Below, one piece after another: positions 50,712 to 60,352 of a stretch of 64,000 bases of DNA; positions within the stretch are counted from its first letter, which is position 1; the number at the start of each line of letters is the position of its first letter. Origin of the DNA: Cryobacterium sp. SO1 (GTDB taxonomy: Bacteria > Actinomycetota > Actinomycetes > Actinomycetales > Microbacteriaceae); the NCBI RefSeq assembly GCF_004210215.2, contig NZ_CP067394.1:1240001-1304000 (forward strand), read 5' to 3'. The notes under the pieces were generated by a model, which was not told the origin of the DNA, did no database searches, and saw only the letters and a list, made by a program, of their open reading frames with translations. The position numbers and the translations under genes are program-made.

Positions 50712-51637
50712 CGAGCATGACCGCAACACCCAGGCACTTCCTCGTCGTCGCGCACACCGGCCGACAGGACTCCCTCCAGGCCGCGGCCACCGTGTGTGAG
50801 CAGCTCATCGCCGCCGGCGCCGTGCCGGTGCTGGCCGCCGAGGAGCGCGCCGACCTGCTCGCGTCCTGCCCGCAGCTGAACGGCAGCACCGCCGTACTCG
50901 GCGACACCGTGCAGGCCACCGACCTCGAACTCGTGATCGTGCTCGGCGGCGACGGCACCATCCTGCGCGCCGCCGAGATCGTGCGCGGCTGCTCCGCCCC
51001 GCTGCTGGGCATCAACCTGGGCCACGTGGGGTTCCTCGCCGAAAGCGAACGCGACGACCTGGGCGAGGCCGTGCGCCGCGCCCTGCTGCGCGACTACCTC
51101 GTCGAAGAGCGCATGACGCTCTCGGTGCGGGTGAAGGTGGACCACGAGGTGGTCTACGAAACCTGGGCACTCAACGAGGCCACGGTCGAAAAGGCCAGCC
51201 GGCAACGGATGATCGAGGTCATCATCGAGGTCGACGGCCGTCCGCTCTCCGCCTTCGGCTGCGACGGGGTGGTGCTGTCCACCCCCACCGGGTCCACCGC
51301 CTACTCGTTCTCCGCCGGCGGCCCCATCGTGTGGCCGAGCCTGGACGCCCTGCTGCTGGTGCCGCTGAGCGCTCACGCCCTGTTCGCCCGCCCCCTCGTG
51401 GTGGGACCGGACTCCTCCCTCGCCGTGGAGGTCCTCGCCCGCGGCGACAGCACCGCGGTACTCTGCGCCGACGGCCGCCGGGTCTCCGAACTGCCGCCGG
51501 GCGCCCGCGTGATCGTGCGACGCTCACCGGTTCCGGTGCGCCTGGCCCGGCTGCACAGCGGACCGTTCACCGACCGGTTGGTGAACAAGTTCAACCTCCC
51601 CATCACGGGCTGGCGCGGCCCGGTCGGACGCGAGTGA
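50708..51637 (+). CDS. nadK: NAD kinase
   Basis: Phosphorylates NAD to NADP. The 309-aa sequence has the diagnostic GGDGT motif (VIVLGGDGTILRAAE), NLGHVGFLAE, and the conserved site DGVVLSTPTGSTAYSFSAGGPIVWP. GTG 50708 overlaps the tlyA stop; ATG 50717, three codons later, is an alternative. The next gene recN starts 9 nt after. Confidence 0.96.
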   Translation: MTSMTATPRHFLVVAHTGRQDSLQAAATVCEQLIAAGAVPVLAAEERADLLASCPQLNGSTAVLGDTVQATDLELVIVLGGDGTILRAAEIVRGCSAPLLGINLGHVGFLAESERDDLGEAVRRALLRDYLVEERMTLSVRVKVDHEVVYETWALNEATVEKASRQRMIEVIIEVDGRPLSAFGCDGVVLSTPTGSTAYSFSAGGPIVWPSLDALLLVPLSAHALFARPLVVGPDSSLAVEVLARGDSTAVLCADGRRVSELPPGARVIVRRSPVPVRLARLHSGPFTDRLVNKFNLPITGWRGPVGRE

Positions 51638-51646
51638 GATGACCGC

Positions 51647-53365
51647 ATGATCGAAGAACTCGTCATCCGGGACCTCGGCGTGATCAGGGAGGCCACCCTC
51701 CCGCTCGGACCCGGCTTCACCGCCATCACCGGCGAGACCGGGGCGGGCAAGACCATGGTCGTCACCGCGCTGGGCCTGCTGCTGGGCGAACGCGCCGACC
51801 CGGGCACCGTGCGGGCCGGCCAGCCACAGAGCTGGGTCGAGGGCCGCTGGCTGATCGCGCCCGACGGCGCCGTCGCCCAGCGGGTGCGGGACGCCGGGGG
51901 AGAGCTGGACGGCCCCGAACTGTTGCTCAGCCGCTCGGTCTCGGCCGAGGGCCGCAGCCGCGCCGTCGTCGGCGGCCGCAGCGCACCGGCCGGGGTGCTC
52001 GGAGACCTCGGCGGCGACCTCGTCGTGGTGCACGGCCAGTCCGACCAGGTGCGCCTGCGCTCCACCGCCGCCCAGCGCGACGCACTGGACCGCTTCGCCG
52101 GCACCGACCTCACCGAAGCCCTCAGCGCCTTCCAGCACGTCTACCACCGCTGGCACGCCAACCAGGCCGAACTGGACCTGCTCATCGCCGAGCAGGACCG
52201 CCGGGCCCGGGAGGCCGAGGACCTGCGCTTGCGGATCGCCGAGATCGAACTCGCCGCCCCGCAGCGCGGCGAAGACGACGAACTCACCAGCCGCGCCGAA
52301 CGGCTCGGCAACCTCGAAGAACTCCGCCTGGCCGCCGCGTCGTCCCGGGAACTGCTCTCGGCCGAGGAATCCGGGGATGACTCGCCCGACGTCGTCGCCC
52401 TGCTCGACTCCGCCCGCCGCCAGCTGGAGCGCGCCGCCGAACACGACCCGACCCTGCCGCCGCTGGCCGAGGCCCTCGCCAACGCCGGGTTCCTCGTCGC
52501 CGACATCGCCGCGCAGCTCTCCAGCTACCTCGCCGGCCTCGACGCCGACGGTGCCCGGGAACTCGAGGTGGTGCAGGACCGTCGCGCCGAACTGAGCGTG
52601 CTTTCTCGGAAGTTCGTCGGCGGCCTGGACGAGGCCATCGACTTCCTGGACACCGGCAGCAGCCGGCTTCTCGAGCTGGACAGCGACTCCGAGCGGATCG
52701 ACGCCCTGCGTGCCGACACCGTCGCCGACCGGGACCTCGTGCAGCGTCTCGCCGAGGCCCTCACCGGCATCCGCACCGCCGCGGCCGCCGCGCTCGGCAC
52801 CGCCGTCACCACCGAACTGGCCGCGCTGGCCATGCCCGACGCCCGCCTCGTGGTGGAGATCGACCGGCTCGACGAGGTCTCGGTGACCGGACTCGACCTG
52901 GTGCGGATCATGCTGCAGCCCCACGCCGGCGCGGAGCCGCGGGCGTTGGCGCGCGGCGCATCCGGCGGCGAGCTGTCGCGAGTGATGCTGGCCATCGAGG
53001 TCGTCATCAACGCCACCGACCCCGTGCCCACCTTCGTCTTCGACGAGGTCGACGCCGGCGTGGGCGGTGCGGCCGCGATCGAGATCGGCCGGCGACTCGC
53101 CCGGCTGGCCGAAACCGCGCAGGTGATCGTGGTCACCCACCTCGCCCAGGTGGCCGCCTTCGCCGGCAACCACCTCAGCGTGGTCAAGGACAGCCAGGGA
53201 TCGGTCACCGCGAGCAGCGTGCGCCAGCTCACCGGCGACGACCGGGCCGCCGAGATGGCCCGCCTGCTCTCCGGGCTGCCCGATTCCGCCAGCGGCCTCG
53301 AGCACGCTCGCGAGCTCATCGACCTCGCCCACTCAACCGGCTCCAAACGGAGAGGCCCCCGCTAG
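51647..53365 (+). CDS. recN: DNA repair protein RecN
   Basis: An SMC-like ATPase that acts at double-strand breaks. The 572-aa protein starts IEELVIRDLGVIREATLPLGPGFTAITGETGAGKT (Walker A), has VVVHGQSDQVRLRS, a central coiled-coil region (about 160-390), and the C-terminal half with ARGASGGELSRVMLAIEVV (signature), TFVFDEVDAGVGG (Walker B) and VVTHLAQVAAFAG. Often SOS-controlled, but I see no LexA box just upstream because nadK abuts it. Confidence 0.96.
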   Translation: MIEELVIRDLGVIREATLPLGPGFTAITGETGAGKTMVVTALGLLLGERADPGTVRAGQPQSWVEGRWLIAPDGAVAQRVRDAGGELDGPELLLSRSVSAEGRSRAVVGGRSAPAGVLGDLGGDLVVVHGQSDQVRLRSTAAQRDALDRFAGTDLTEALSAFQHVYHRWHANQAELDLLIAEQDRRAREAEDLRLRIAEIELAAPQRGEDDELTSRAERLGNLEELRLAAASSRELLSAEESGDDSPDVVALLDSARRQLERAAEHDPTLPPLAEALANAGFLVADIAAQLSSYLAGLDADGARELEVVQDRRAELSVLSRKFVGGLDEAIDFLDTGSSRLLELDSDSERIDALRADTVADRDLVQRLAEALTGIRTAAAAALGTAVTTELAALAMPDARLVVEIDRLDEVSVTGLDLVRIMLQPHAGAEPRALARGASGGELSRVMLAIEVVINATDPVPTFVFDEVDAGVGGAAAIEIGRRLARLAETAQVIVVTHLAQVAAFAGNHLSVVKDSQGSVTASSVRQLTGDDRAAEMARLLSGLPDSASGLEHARELIDLAHSTGSKRRGPR

Positions 53366-53369
53366 GTGA

Positions 53370-53375
53370 TAGGAT
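53370..53375 (+). promoter_or_regulatory. -10 hexamer for leaderless pyrG
   Basis: TAGGAT lies just after the recN stop and ends 8 nt before GTG 53384, supporting that start over GTG 53366. Confidence 0.5.
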
Positions 53376-53383
53376 CGAAGCCC

Positions 53384-55075
53384 GTGGTGAACAATATAAA
53401 CGCGGACAAATCAGACGTCATTACGAAGCACATTTTTGTGACCGGTGGTGTCGTTTCTTCATTGGGTAAAGGCCTGACGGCGGCAAGCCTCGGCAACCTG
53501 CTCACTGCTCGCGGACTGCGCGTTGTGATGCAAAAACTCGACCCCTACCTCAACGTCGATCCTGGAACGATGAACCCGTTCCAGCACGGCGAGGTCTTCG
53601 TCACCGACGATGGTTCCGAAACCGACCTCGACATCGGCCACTACGAGCGCTTCCTCGACATCAACCTCACCCAGGCGGCAAACGTCACCACCGGTCAGGT
53701 CTACTCGCAGGTCATCGCCCGCGAACGCCGCGGCGAGTACCTCGGCGACACCGTGCAGGTCATCCCGCACATCACCGACGAGATCAAGCGACGGATGCGC
53801 CTGCAGGCCAGCGACGAGCCCCGCCCCGACGTGATCATCACCGAGGTCGGCGGCACGGTCGGCGACATCGAGTCGCAGCCGTTCATCGAGGCCGCCCGCC
53901 AGGTGCGCCACGAACTCGGCCGCAAGAACGTCTTCTTCGTGCACGTGTCGCTGGTGCCGTTCATGGCCGCCTCCGGCGAGCAGAAGACCAAGCCCACCCA
54001 GCACTCCGTCGCCGCGTTGCGCTCGCTGGGTATCCAGCCGGATGCCCTGGTCCTGCGCAGCGACCGGGCCGTGTCCGAGTCGAACAAGCGCAAGATCGCG
54101 CTGATGTGCGACGTGGACGAAGACGCCGTGGTGAACTGCAAAGACGTGCCCAGCATCTACGAGATCCCCGCCGTGCTGCACGAGCAGGGCCTGGACAAGT
54201 ACATCACCGACGCCCTGAACCTGCCGGTGAAGGACGTGGACTGGACCGCCTGGCAGCGGGTGCTCGACGCCGTGCGCGAACCCAAGCACGAGGTGACAAT
54301 CGGCCTGGTCGGCAAGTACATCGACCTGCCCGACGCCTACCTCTCGGTGACCGAAGCGCTGCGCGCCGGCGGTTTCGCCCAGCAGACCAAGGTTAAGATC
54401 GAGTGGATCGCCTCCGACACCTGCGAAACCCCCGAGGGCGCCGCCGCGATGCTCTCCGAGCTGGACGGCATCTGCGTTCCCGGCGGCTTCGGCGTGCGCG
54501 GCATCGAGGGCAAGCTCGGCGCCCTCAGATTCGCCCGCGAGAACGCCATCCCGGTGCTGGGTCTGTGCCTCGGCCTGCAGTGCATGGTCATCGAATACGC
54601 CCGGAACAAGGCCGGCTTCGAAGGCGCCTCCTCCAGCGAGTTCGACCCGGAGACCGAGTTCCCCGTGATCGCGACCATGGAAGAGCAGGTCGAGATCATC
54701 GCCGGCGGCGACCTGGGCGGCACCATGCGCCTGGGCCTGTACCCGGCCGACCTCGCCTCCGGTTCCATTGTTGAGGAGCTCTACGGCGCCCCCGTCGCAT
54801 CCGAGCGTCACCGTCACCGCTACGAGGTGAACAACACCTACCGTCAGCAGATCGCCGACGCCGGCCTGTGGTTCTCCGGCACCTCGCCCGACGGCCACCT
54901 GGTGGAGTACGTGGAGCTGCCCCGCGCGGAGCACCCGTTCTACGTGGGCACCCAGGCTCACCCCGAACTGCGCTCACGCCCCAGCCACGCACACCCGCTG
55001 TTCCGCGGCCTGATCGGTGCCGCCCTGGACCGCCAGCAGGCCAGCCGCCTGTTCGAGGTGAAGGAAGATGCCTAA
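53384..55075 (+). CDS. pyrG: CTP synthase
   Basis: Makes CTP from UTP with glutamine as ammonia donor. The 563-aa protein has an N-terminal synthetase domain ([65 protein letters not shown]) and a C-terminal class I glutaminase with the nucleophile Cys in [18 protein letters not shown] and the His/Glu pair in [12 protein letters not shown]. The start is set by the TAGGAT -10. Overlaps the Nudix gene by 8 bases. Confidence 0.96.
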   Translation: MVNNINADKSDVITKHIFVTGGVVSSLGKGLTAASLGNLLTARGLRVVMQKLDPYLNVDPGTMNPFQHGEVFVTDDGSETDLDIGHYERFLDINLTQAANVTTGQVYSQVIARERRGEYLGDTVQVIPHITDEIKRRMRLQASDEPRPDVIITEVGGTVGDIESQPFIEAARQVRHELGRKNVFFVHVSLVPFMAASGEQKTKPTQHSVAALRSLGIQPDALVLRSDRAVSESNKRKIALMCDVDEDAVVNCKDVPSIYEIPAVLHEQGLDKYITDALNLPVKDVDWTAWQRVLDAVREPKHEVTIGLVGKYIDLPDAYLSVTEALRAGGFAQQTKVKIEWIASDTCETPEGAAAMLSELDGICVPGGFGVRGIEGKLGALRFARENAIPVLGLCLGLQCMVIEYARNKAGFEGASSSEFDPETEFPVIATMEEQVEIIAGGDLGGTMRLGLYPADLASGSIVEELYGAPVASERHRHRYEVNNTYRQQIADAGLWFSGTSPDGHLVEYVELPRAEHPFYVGTQAHPELRSRPSHAHPLFRGLIGAALDRQQASRLFEVKEDA

Positions 55076-55742
55076 GACCCTCGCCGCGCGCGCCGAGGCC
55101 GACGCCCTGCTGCCCCGCATCGAGGATGAGCCGGCACCCACCGCGCTCACCTCGAGCGCGGTGCGTTTCGACGGTCACGTGTGGAACATCCGCCAGGACG
55201 CGTTCGACTACAACGGCGCCGAGATCGTGCGTGAGTACGTCGACCACCCCGGCGCCGTGGCGATCCTGGCCCTCGACGACCAGGACCGGGTGCTCCTGAT
55301 CCAGCAGTACCGGCACCCGGTGCGGATGCGGGAGTGGGAACTGCCCGCCGGGCTGCTCGACATCGACGGCGAACACGCCCTCATTGGCGCGCAGCGGGAG
55401 CTGGCCGAGGAGACCGACGTCGTCGCATCCGAGTGGAACGTTCTGACCGAGTTCTACACGTCCCCGGGCGGCAGCAACGAGGTCATCCGCATCTACCTGG
55501 CTCGCGGCCTGTCGCCGGCCACCGAGGTCTTCGAGCGCACCGACGAGGAGGCCGACATGGTCACCCGCTGGGTGTCGCTGGACGACGCCGTCGACGCCGC
55601 GCTGGAACGCCGGGTGCAGAACCCGTCGCTGGTCGTGGGGGTGCTGGCCGCCGCGGCCTCCCGTTCACGCGGCTGGGCGTCGCTGGCGCCGGCGGACCTG
55701 CCGTGGCCGCGGCATCCGAACAACTGGGATCACACGGTGTGA
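55068..55742 (+). CDS. Nudix hydrolase, ADP-ribose pyrophosphatase type
   Basis: A 224-aa Nudix enzyme likely to hydrolyse ADP-ribose. The Nudix helix is visible: [31 protein letters not shown], with REL-EE metal ligands. [21 protein letters not shown] precedes it and [17 protein letters not shown] follows, as in the ADPRase group. The same pyrG-nudix-xerD order occurs in mycobacteria (Rv1699-Rv1701). The stop overlaps xerD. Confidence 0.93.
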   Translation: MPKTLAARAEADALLPRIEDEPAPTALTSSAVRFDGHVWNIRQDAFDYNGAEIVREYVDHPGAVAILALDDQDRVLLIQQYRHPVRMREWELPAGLLDIDGEHALIGAQRELAEETDVVASEWNVLTEFYTSPGGSNEVIRIYLARGLSPATEVFERTDEEADMVTRWVSLDDAVDAALERRVQNPSLVVGVLAAAASRSRGWASLAPADLPWPRHPNNWDHTV

Positions 55743-56656
55743 CCGGCCCCGCGTTGGTTGAGGAGGCCGTGCACTCGTATCTGCGGCACGTCTCGATTGA
55801 ACGCGGGCTGAGTGCTAACACCGTCGCCGCGTACCGGCGCGACCTGGTGATCTACGCCGGCTGGCTCACGGATGCCGGCGTCACCGACCTGCGCACCGTC
55901 ACCGCAGTGCAGGTGAGCGCGTTTGTGCAGTTCCTCAGCGGCCGGGCGGAATCACCGTTGACCGCGGCGTCGGTCGCGCGCATCCTCTCCACCGTGCGCG
56001 GTTTCCACCGGTTCCTGCTCGAGGAATCGGTGGTGGATGAGGACGTGGCGCACGAGACGAAACCGCCCAAGCTGGGCCTCAGACTGCCCAAGGCCATCTC
56101 GATCGAGCAGGTGAACCAGCTGCTGGCCGCCACCGACGGCGACGCGCTGCCGCAACTGCGCGACAAGGCGCTGCTCGAGCTGCTCTACGCGACCGGGGCG
56201 CGGGTGTCCGAGGTGGTGAACCTCAACGTGGACGACATGCTCGAGGGCGACGTGGTGCGCCTCACCGGCAAGGGTGACAAGCAACGCATCGTGCCGGTGG
56301 GCAGTTTCGCCCGCGCCGCGGTGGACGCCTACCTGGTGCGGGCCCGGCCGGCGCTGTCGAGGCGGGGCAAAGCCACCCCGGCGCTGTTCCTCGGCGTGCG
56401 CGGACACCGGGTGAGCCGGCAGAACGCGTGGTTGATCATCCGCGCCGCCGCCGAACGGGCCGAGCTGGGCATCGAGGTGTCGCCGCACACGCTGCGGCAC
56501 TCCTTCGCCACCCACCTGCTCTCCGGCGGGGCCGATGTGCGGGTGGTGCAGGAGCTGCTCGGCCACTCCTCGGTGGCCACCACCCAGATCTACACCCTCG
56601 TGACCATCGACACCCTGCGCGACATGTACACCACCGCGCACCCCCGCGCCCGCTGA
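55739..56656 (+). CDS. xerD: Site-specific tyrosine recombinase XerD
   Basis: Resolves chromosome dimers at dif with XerC and FtsK. The 305-aa protein has an N-terminal SAM-like domain ([26 protein letters not shown]) and the complete catalytic set Arg155 (TGARVSEV), Lys179 (TGKGDKQR), His250 and Arg253 ([14 protein letters not shown]), His276 ([12 protein letters not shown]) and Tyr285. GTG 55739 overlaps the Nudix stop. Full length, core-genome position rather than a phage integrase. Confidence 0.95.
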   Translation: MTGPALVEEAVHSYLRHVSIERGLSANTVAAYRRDLVIYAGWLTDAGVTDLRTVTAVQVSAFVQFLSGRAESPLTAASVARILSTVRGFHRFLLEESVVDEDVAHETKPPKLGLRLPKAISIEQVNQLLAATDGDALPQLRDKALLELLYATGARVSEVVNLNVDDMLEGDVVRLTGKGDKQRIVPVGSFARAAVDAYLVRARPALSRRGKATPALFLGVRGHRVSRQNAWLIIRAAAERAELGIEVSPHTLRHSFATHLLSGGADVRVVQELLGHSSVATTQIYTLVTIDTLRDMYTTAHPRAR

Positions 56657-56691
56657 GCGGTACCCGCGCGCCCCAGCCCGCGCATCCAGCC

Positions 56692-56757
56692 AACTGCACC
56701 CGCTACGGACAAATGGTCCCGGCACACCGGGTGCAGATGTCCGCACGGGGAGCAGTT
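56692..56757. repeat. Palindromic repeat element, copy B
   Basis: 66 bp from AACTG to CAGTT. Inner arms CGGACA (56705-56710) and TGTCCG pair, with CCCGGCACACCGGG as the apex. Same orientation as C and D. Confidence 0.88.
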
Positions 56758-56841
56758 ACGGATGCGTTGGGCCGAGATGGCGATTCGCCCGCTGACCGGA
56801 CCCCGCCCGCAACTGCACCCGCTGACCGGCCCACCGCCCGC

Positions 56842-56907
56842 AACTGCACCCGCTGCGGACAAAGGGGCCCGGCGCACCGGGTGCAGATGTCCGCACGGGC
56901 AACAGTT
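56842..56907. repeat. Palindromic repeat element, copy C
   Basis: 66 bp, very similar to copy B; arms CGGACA/TGTCCG and CCCGGCGCACCGGG apex, with outer AACTG/CAGTT ends. Confidence 0.88.
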
Positions 56908-56975
56908 ACGGATGGCCTTGGGCCGAGATGGCGATTCGACCGGCGGCAGCGGGCCGCATCGGTGACAATGGAGGA

Positions 56976-58211
56976 GTGACCCGTACCTCCCCGCCACCGC
57001 CGGCAGCGACGCCGGCCGGCCGCTTCGGCATCCGTCGTAATCTGCTGCGCCCGGATGACTCGGAGAGTGCCGACCGCGTCACCTACGTGGAACTGTTCTT
57101 CGACCTGATCTTCGTCTTCGCGCTCACCCAGCTCTCCCGCTACCTCTACGAGAACCAGTCCTGGACGGGAGCGCTGGAGTCGGCGATGCTCGTGCTCGCG
57201 CTCTGGTGGCTCTGGGTGTACACGACCTGGGTGACCAACTGGCTCGACCCGGCCAAGCTGCCCGTGCGCGGGGCCGTGCTGGTCCTGGCGCTGGTGGGCT
57301 TCGTGGTGAGCGTTTCGATCTACGAATCGTTCGGCGACCGGGGCATCGTCTTCGCACTGGCGTACTCTGTGCTGCAACTGGGCCGCACGATGTTCATGCT
57401 GCTCGCCGTGGCCCGGCACGATCCGGAGCTGCGGCGCACCTTCGTGCGGATCCTGGCCTGGCTGGCCCTCTCGAGCGTGTTCTGGATCGTGGGCGCGCTG
57501 TTGCCGCTGCAATACCGGCTGCCGTTCTGGCTGATCGCCCTGGCCATCGAGTACCTCTCCGCCGGGGTGGGCTTCCGGGTGCCCGGGCTTGGCGCCTCCG
57601 GGGTCGACCACTGGGACCTCTCCGGCACGCACATCGCCGAACGCAGCGCTCTGTTCGTGATCATCTCGCTGGGCGAATCGCTGCTGGTCACCGGGTTCGC
57701 GTTCGTCGACAAGGAATCGTCGGCGGAGAGCATCCTGGGCATGCTGCTCGCGTTCAGCGCGAGCGTGGCGATGTGGTGGCTGTACTTCGACCACAGCGAA
57801 CGCGCCGGCGCCAAGGCCATCGCCGCCGCCGCCGAGCCCGGCCGCATCGCCCGGCTCGCCTACACCTACGTGCACGCGGTGATCATCGCCGGCATCGTGC
57901 TCACCTCGGTGGCCGACAAGGAGGTGCTCTCGCATCCGCACGCGGCGATGACCCTGTCGAGCGCGGTGGTGCTGGTCGGCGGCCCGCTGCTCTACCTGCT
58001 GGGGATGCTGCTGTTCCGGCTGGTGGTGGCCCGGGAGCTGCTCGTGTCGTATTTGGTGGGCCTCGGGGCGCTGCTGGTCGCGTTCGCGGCGGCGTTCGTC
58101 CTCACCCCGCTGCAGCTGGGCGCGGTGACCACCGCGGTGCTCGTGATCGTGGCCGGCTGGGAGACCGTGGTGCGGGTGCGCGCCGGCACCGCCGACGAGA
58201 AGGCCGGCTGA
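56976..58211 (+). CDS. LtrA-family membrane protein (low temperature requirement A)
   Basis: A 411-aa polytopic protein of the LtrA family, named from cold growth in Listeria. The N-terminal signature [24 protein letters not shown] is diagnostic, followed by about ten hydrophobic segments and the internal motif [25 protein letters not shown] 56976 follows GGAGGA closely. It is not part of the conserved core cluster and is flanked on both sides by palindromic repeats, so it may be an inserted gene. Biochemical role is unknown. Confidence 0.9.
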   Translation: MTRTSPPPPAATPAGRFGIRRNLLRPDDSESADRVTYVELFFDLIFVFALTQLSRYLYENQSWTGALESAMLVLALWWLWVYTTWVTNWLDPAKLPVRGAVLVLALVGFVVSVSIYESFGDRGIVFALAYSVLQLGRTMFMLLAVARHDPELRRTFVRILAWLALSSVFWIVGALLPLQYRLPFWLIALAIEYLSAGVGFRVPGLGASGVDHWDLSGTHIAERSALFVIISLGESLLVTGFAFVDKESSAESILGMLLAFSASVAMWWLYFDHSERAGAKAIAAAAEPGRIARLAYTYVHAVIIAGIVLTSVADKEVLSHPHAAMTLSSAVVLVGGPLLYLLGMLLFRLVVARELLVSYLVGLGALLVAFAAAFVLTPLQLGAVTTAVLVIVAGWETVVRVRAGTADEKAG

Positions 58212-58281
58212 CCTCGGCCGCCGCCCGCGCCGCCGCATCCGCCCGCCCTCACCAGCCCGCATCCGCCCGCATCCGCCCGCT

Positions 58282-58347
58282 AACTGGTTCCGAAGCGGAC
58301 AAATGGTCCCGGCGTACCGGGTGCACTTGTCCGCACGGGGAACAGTT
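58282..58347. repeat. Palindromic repeat element, copy D
   Basis: 66 bp, AACTG to CAGTT, with CGGACA/TGTCCG arms and CCCGGCGTACCGGG apex; same orientation as B and C. Confidence 0.88.
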
Positions 58348-58484
58348 GGGGGCAGGGCGGGTGAGCTGGGGGCGGTGGGCGCGGGCAGAGTAGGCGCGGA
58401 GATGCGCGGGAGACGGCGCGGCGGATGCCGGAGGCAGCTGACGGCACACCGGGGATCTTGGCGGGGGCGGGCGTGGCGGCTCGG

Positions 58485-58490
58485 TAGAAT
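58485..58490 (+). promoter_or_regulatory. -10 hexamer for leaderless parA
   Basis: TAGAAT ends 7 nt before GTG 58498 with no ribosome site. Confidence 0.5.
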
Positions 58491-58497
58491 CGACCAA

Positions 58498-59415
58498 GTG
58501 AATCGCATACGGATCGAGGACAGCCCAGTGGCGCGTAAGACGGATAGCCGGACGCAGCTTCCCGGACTCGAAGAGCTGCCGACCGGTGCGACCGGCCGTC
58601 CCATCCAGGTGTTCGACGAACCCGCGCCGCTGAAGAGCCACGGCCCGGCCCGCATCGTCTCGCTGTGCAACCAGAAGGGCGGCGTCGGCAAGACGACGAC
58701 GACCATCAACCTGGGTGCCGCCCTGGCCGGCTACGGCCGCCGCGTGCTCGCCATCGACTTCGACCCGCAGGGCGCCCTGTCGGCCGGTCTCGGCGTGCCC
58801 ACCCACGACGTCACCACCATCTACGACCTGCTCCTGAGCGGCTCCAAGGACCCGCACGAGGCCATTCAGCAGACCTCGGTGGAGGGCCTGGACATCATCC
58901 CGGCCAACATCGACCTCTCCGCAGCGGAGGTGCACCTGGTCAACGAGGTCGCCCGCGAACAGATCCTGGCCCGGGTGCTGCGCAAGGTCTCCAACGACTA
59001 CGACGTGATCCTCATCGACTGCCAGCCGTCGCTGGGCATCCTCACCGTGAACGCGCTCACCGCCAGCCACGGCGTGCTGATCCCGCTGGAGTGCGAGTTC
59101 TTCGCCCTGCGTGGCGTGGCCCTGCTCATCGAAACCATCGACAAGGTGCGCGACCGGCTCAACCCGGCCATCGAACTCGACGGCATCCTGGCGACCATGT
59201 ACGACTCCCGCACCCTGCACTCTCGTGAGGTGCTCGAGCGGGTCGTCGACGCGTTCGGCGACCGGGTGCTCGACACCGTCATCGGCCGTACCGTGAAGTT
59301 CCCGGATGCCAGTGTCGCCGGGATCCCGATCACCGAGTTCGCGCCGGAACACGCCGCCGCCAAGGCCTACAAGCAGGCGGCGCGGGAACTGATCCAGCGT
59401 GGCGCGGTCGCCTAA
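58498..59415 (+). CDS. parA: ParA-family ATPase linked to scpAB
   Basis: A 305-aa Walker-type ATPase. An N-terminal extension of about 50 residues (NRIRIEDSPVARKTDSRTQLPGLEELPTG) precedes the deviant Walker A CNQKGGVGKTTTTINLG (residues 57-73), then DFDPQGALSAGLGV, and Walker B DVILIDCQPSLGIL. This is the Soj/MinD-like paralogue next to scpAB in actinobacteria, not the parAB pair near the origin. Likely helps position chromosome or condensin. A second GTG at 58528 is an alternative start. Confidence 0.92.
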   Translation: MNRIRIEDSPVARKTDSRTQLPGLEELPTGATGRPIQVFDEPAPLKSHGPARIVSLCNQKGGVGKTTTTINLGAALAGYGRRVLAIDFDPQGALSAGLGVPTHDVTTIYDLLLSGSKDPHEAIQQTSVEGLDIIPANIDLSAAEVHLVNEVAREQILARVLRKVSNDYDVILIDCQPSLGILTVNALTASHGVLIPLECEFFALRGVALLIETIDKVRDRLNPAIELDGILATMYDSRTLHSREVLERVVDAFGDRVLDTVIGRTVKFPDASVAGIPITEFAPEHAAAKAYKQAARELIQRGAVA

Positions 59416-60352
59416 GCGGCTGTCGGCCCCGGCCTCCGCCCTGGCGACCACCGCCACGGCTGCAACCGGCAGGGCCACCACCGGCAGGGCCTCGACCGGC
59501 AGGGCCGGAACCGGCACGGCCAAAACAGGCACGGCCGGCACCGACTCGCTCGACGACGCCGGCACCGCCGCGCCGGGCTTCTCCGTGGCCCTGCAGAACT
59601 TCGAGGGTCCGTTCGACCTGCTGCTCTCGCTGATCGGCAAACACGAACTGGACATCACCGAGATCTCGCTGAGCCGGGTCACCGACGAGTTCATCTCCTA
59701 CCTGCGCGGGCTGGATGCCGCGGAGGAGCTCGACCAGGCCACGGAGTTCCTGGTCGTGGCGGCCACCCTGCTCGACCTCAAACTGGTGGGCCTGCTGCCG
59801 CAGGGCGAGCTGGTGGATGCCGAGGACGTGGCGCTGCTGGAGGCCCGCGACCTGCTCTTCGCCCGGCTGCTGCAGTACCGGGCGTTCAAGACCGCGTCGG
59901 CGTGGTTCCTCGAGCACCTCGACCACGAGGCCACCCGGCACGTGCGCTCGGTGCGGCTGGAGGAGAAGTACCGCACGACGACGCCCGAGCTGGTCTGGAC
60001 GTTGTCGCTGGGCGACTTCGGCGCGTTGGCCGCCCTGGCGCTGACGCCCCGGGAGCTGCCGACCGTGGGGCTGGAGCACCTGCACGCGCCGCTGGTGAGC
60101 ATCCGGGAGCAGGCGGCGATCGTGGTTGCCATGCTGCGCGCCAATCAGAGCCTGACGTTTCGGGAGCTGATCGTGGATTGCGCCGAGAAGGGGCTCGTGA
60201 TCGCCCGTTTTCTGGCCGTGCTGGAGCTGTACCGGCACGGCGCCCTCACCTTTGACCAGCTGGAACCGTTGGGTGAGCTCAGTCTGCACTGGGACGCCGA
60301 GGGCTGGTCGGATGACAGTCTTGCGAATTTGGGAGCCGACTATGACGCTTGA
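59399..60352 (+). CDS. scpA: Condensin kleisin subunit ScpA
   Basis: Kleisin that bridges the SMC heads. The 317-aa protein begins with a low-complexity region: residues about 23-47 are five repeats of TGRA[TSG]. The conserved domain starts at SVALQNFEGPFDLLLSLIGKHELDITEISLSRVTDEFISYL, with ATEFLVVAATLLDLKLVGLLP, and ends with a winged helix. GTG 59399 overlaps parA by 17 bases; a start after the repeats would be possible only at non-standard codons. Overlaps scpB by 11 bases. Confidence 0.94.
   Translation: MARSPKRLSAPASALATTATAATGRATTGRASTGRAGTGTAKTGTAGTDSLDDAGTAAPGFSVALQNFEGPFDLLLSLIGKHELDITEISLSRVTDEFISYLRGLDAAEELDQATEFLVVAATLLDLKLVGLLPQGELVDAEDVALLEARDLLFARLLQYRAFKTASAWFLEHLDHEATRHVRSVRLEEKYRTTTPELVWTLSLGDFGALAALALTPRELPTVGLEHLHAPLVSIREQAAIVVAMLRANQSLTFRELIVDCAEKGLVIARFLAVLELYRHGALTFDQLEPLGELSLHWDAEGWSDDSLANLGADYDA
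59465..59539 (+). repeat. 15-bp tandem repeat in the 5' part of scpA
   Basis: ACCGGCAGGGCC-type units start at 59465, 59480, 59495, 59510 and 59525 and encode TGRAT, TGRAS, TGRAG, TGTAK and TGTAG. Confidence 0.85.

Larger units (their letters stand above)
56692..56940 (+). repeat. 150-bp tandem duplication containing palindromes B and C
   Basis: 56692 and 56842 begin the same sequence, 150 bp apart. After each palindrome comes ACGGATG, a short variable stretch, then GGGCCGAGATGGCGATTCG. The second unit ends near 56940, shortly before the LtrA gene. Confidence 0.85.
56657..56975. other. Repeat-filled gap between xerD and the LtrA gene
   Basis: About 320 bp holding two copies of the palindromic element (B and C) in a 150-bp tandem duplication. 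No gene is seen; antisense open frames here read through the palindromes and are not credible. Confidence 0.85.
58212..58497. other. LtrA-parA intergenic region
   Basis: About 285 bp. It contains four close GCATCCGCC motifs (58236-58280), palindromic copy D, a G-rich stretch and the parA -10. No gene seen. Confidence 0.8.

Noticed and set aside
55739..56656. Phage or integrative-element integrase
   Set aside because: The recombinase has XerD length and motifs and sits in the conserved pyrG-nudix-xerD context with no att-like repeats or phage genes nearby.
56976..58211. A mobile island made of the LtrA gene and flanking palindromes
   Set aside because: The gene is flanked by palindromic elements, but there is no transposase, no target duplication that I can define, and its GC content looks normal by eye. 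I leave this as a comment in the LtrA entry only.
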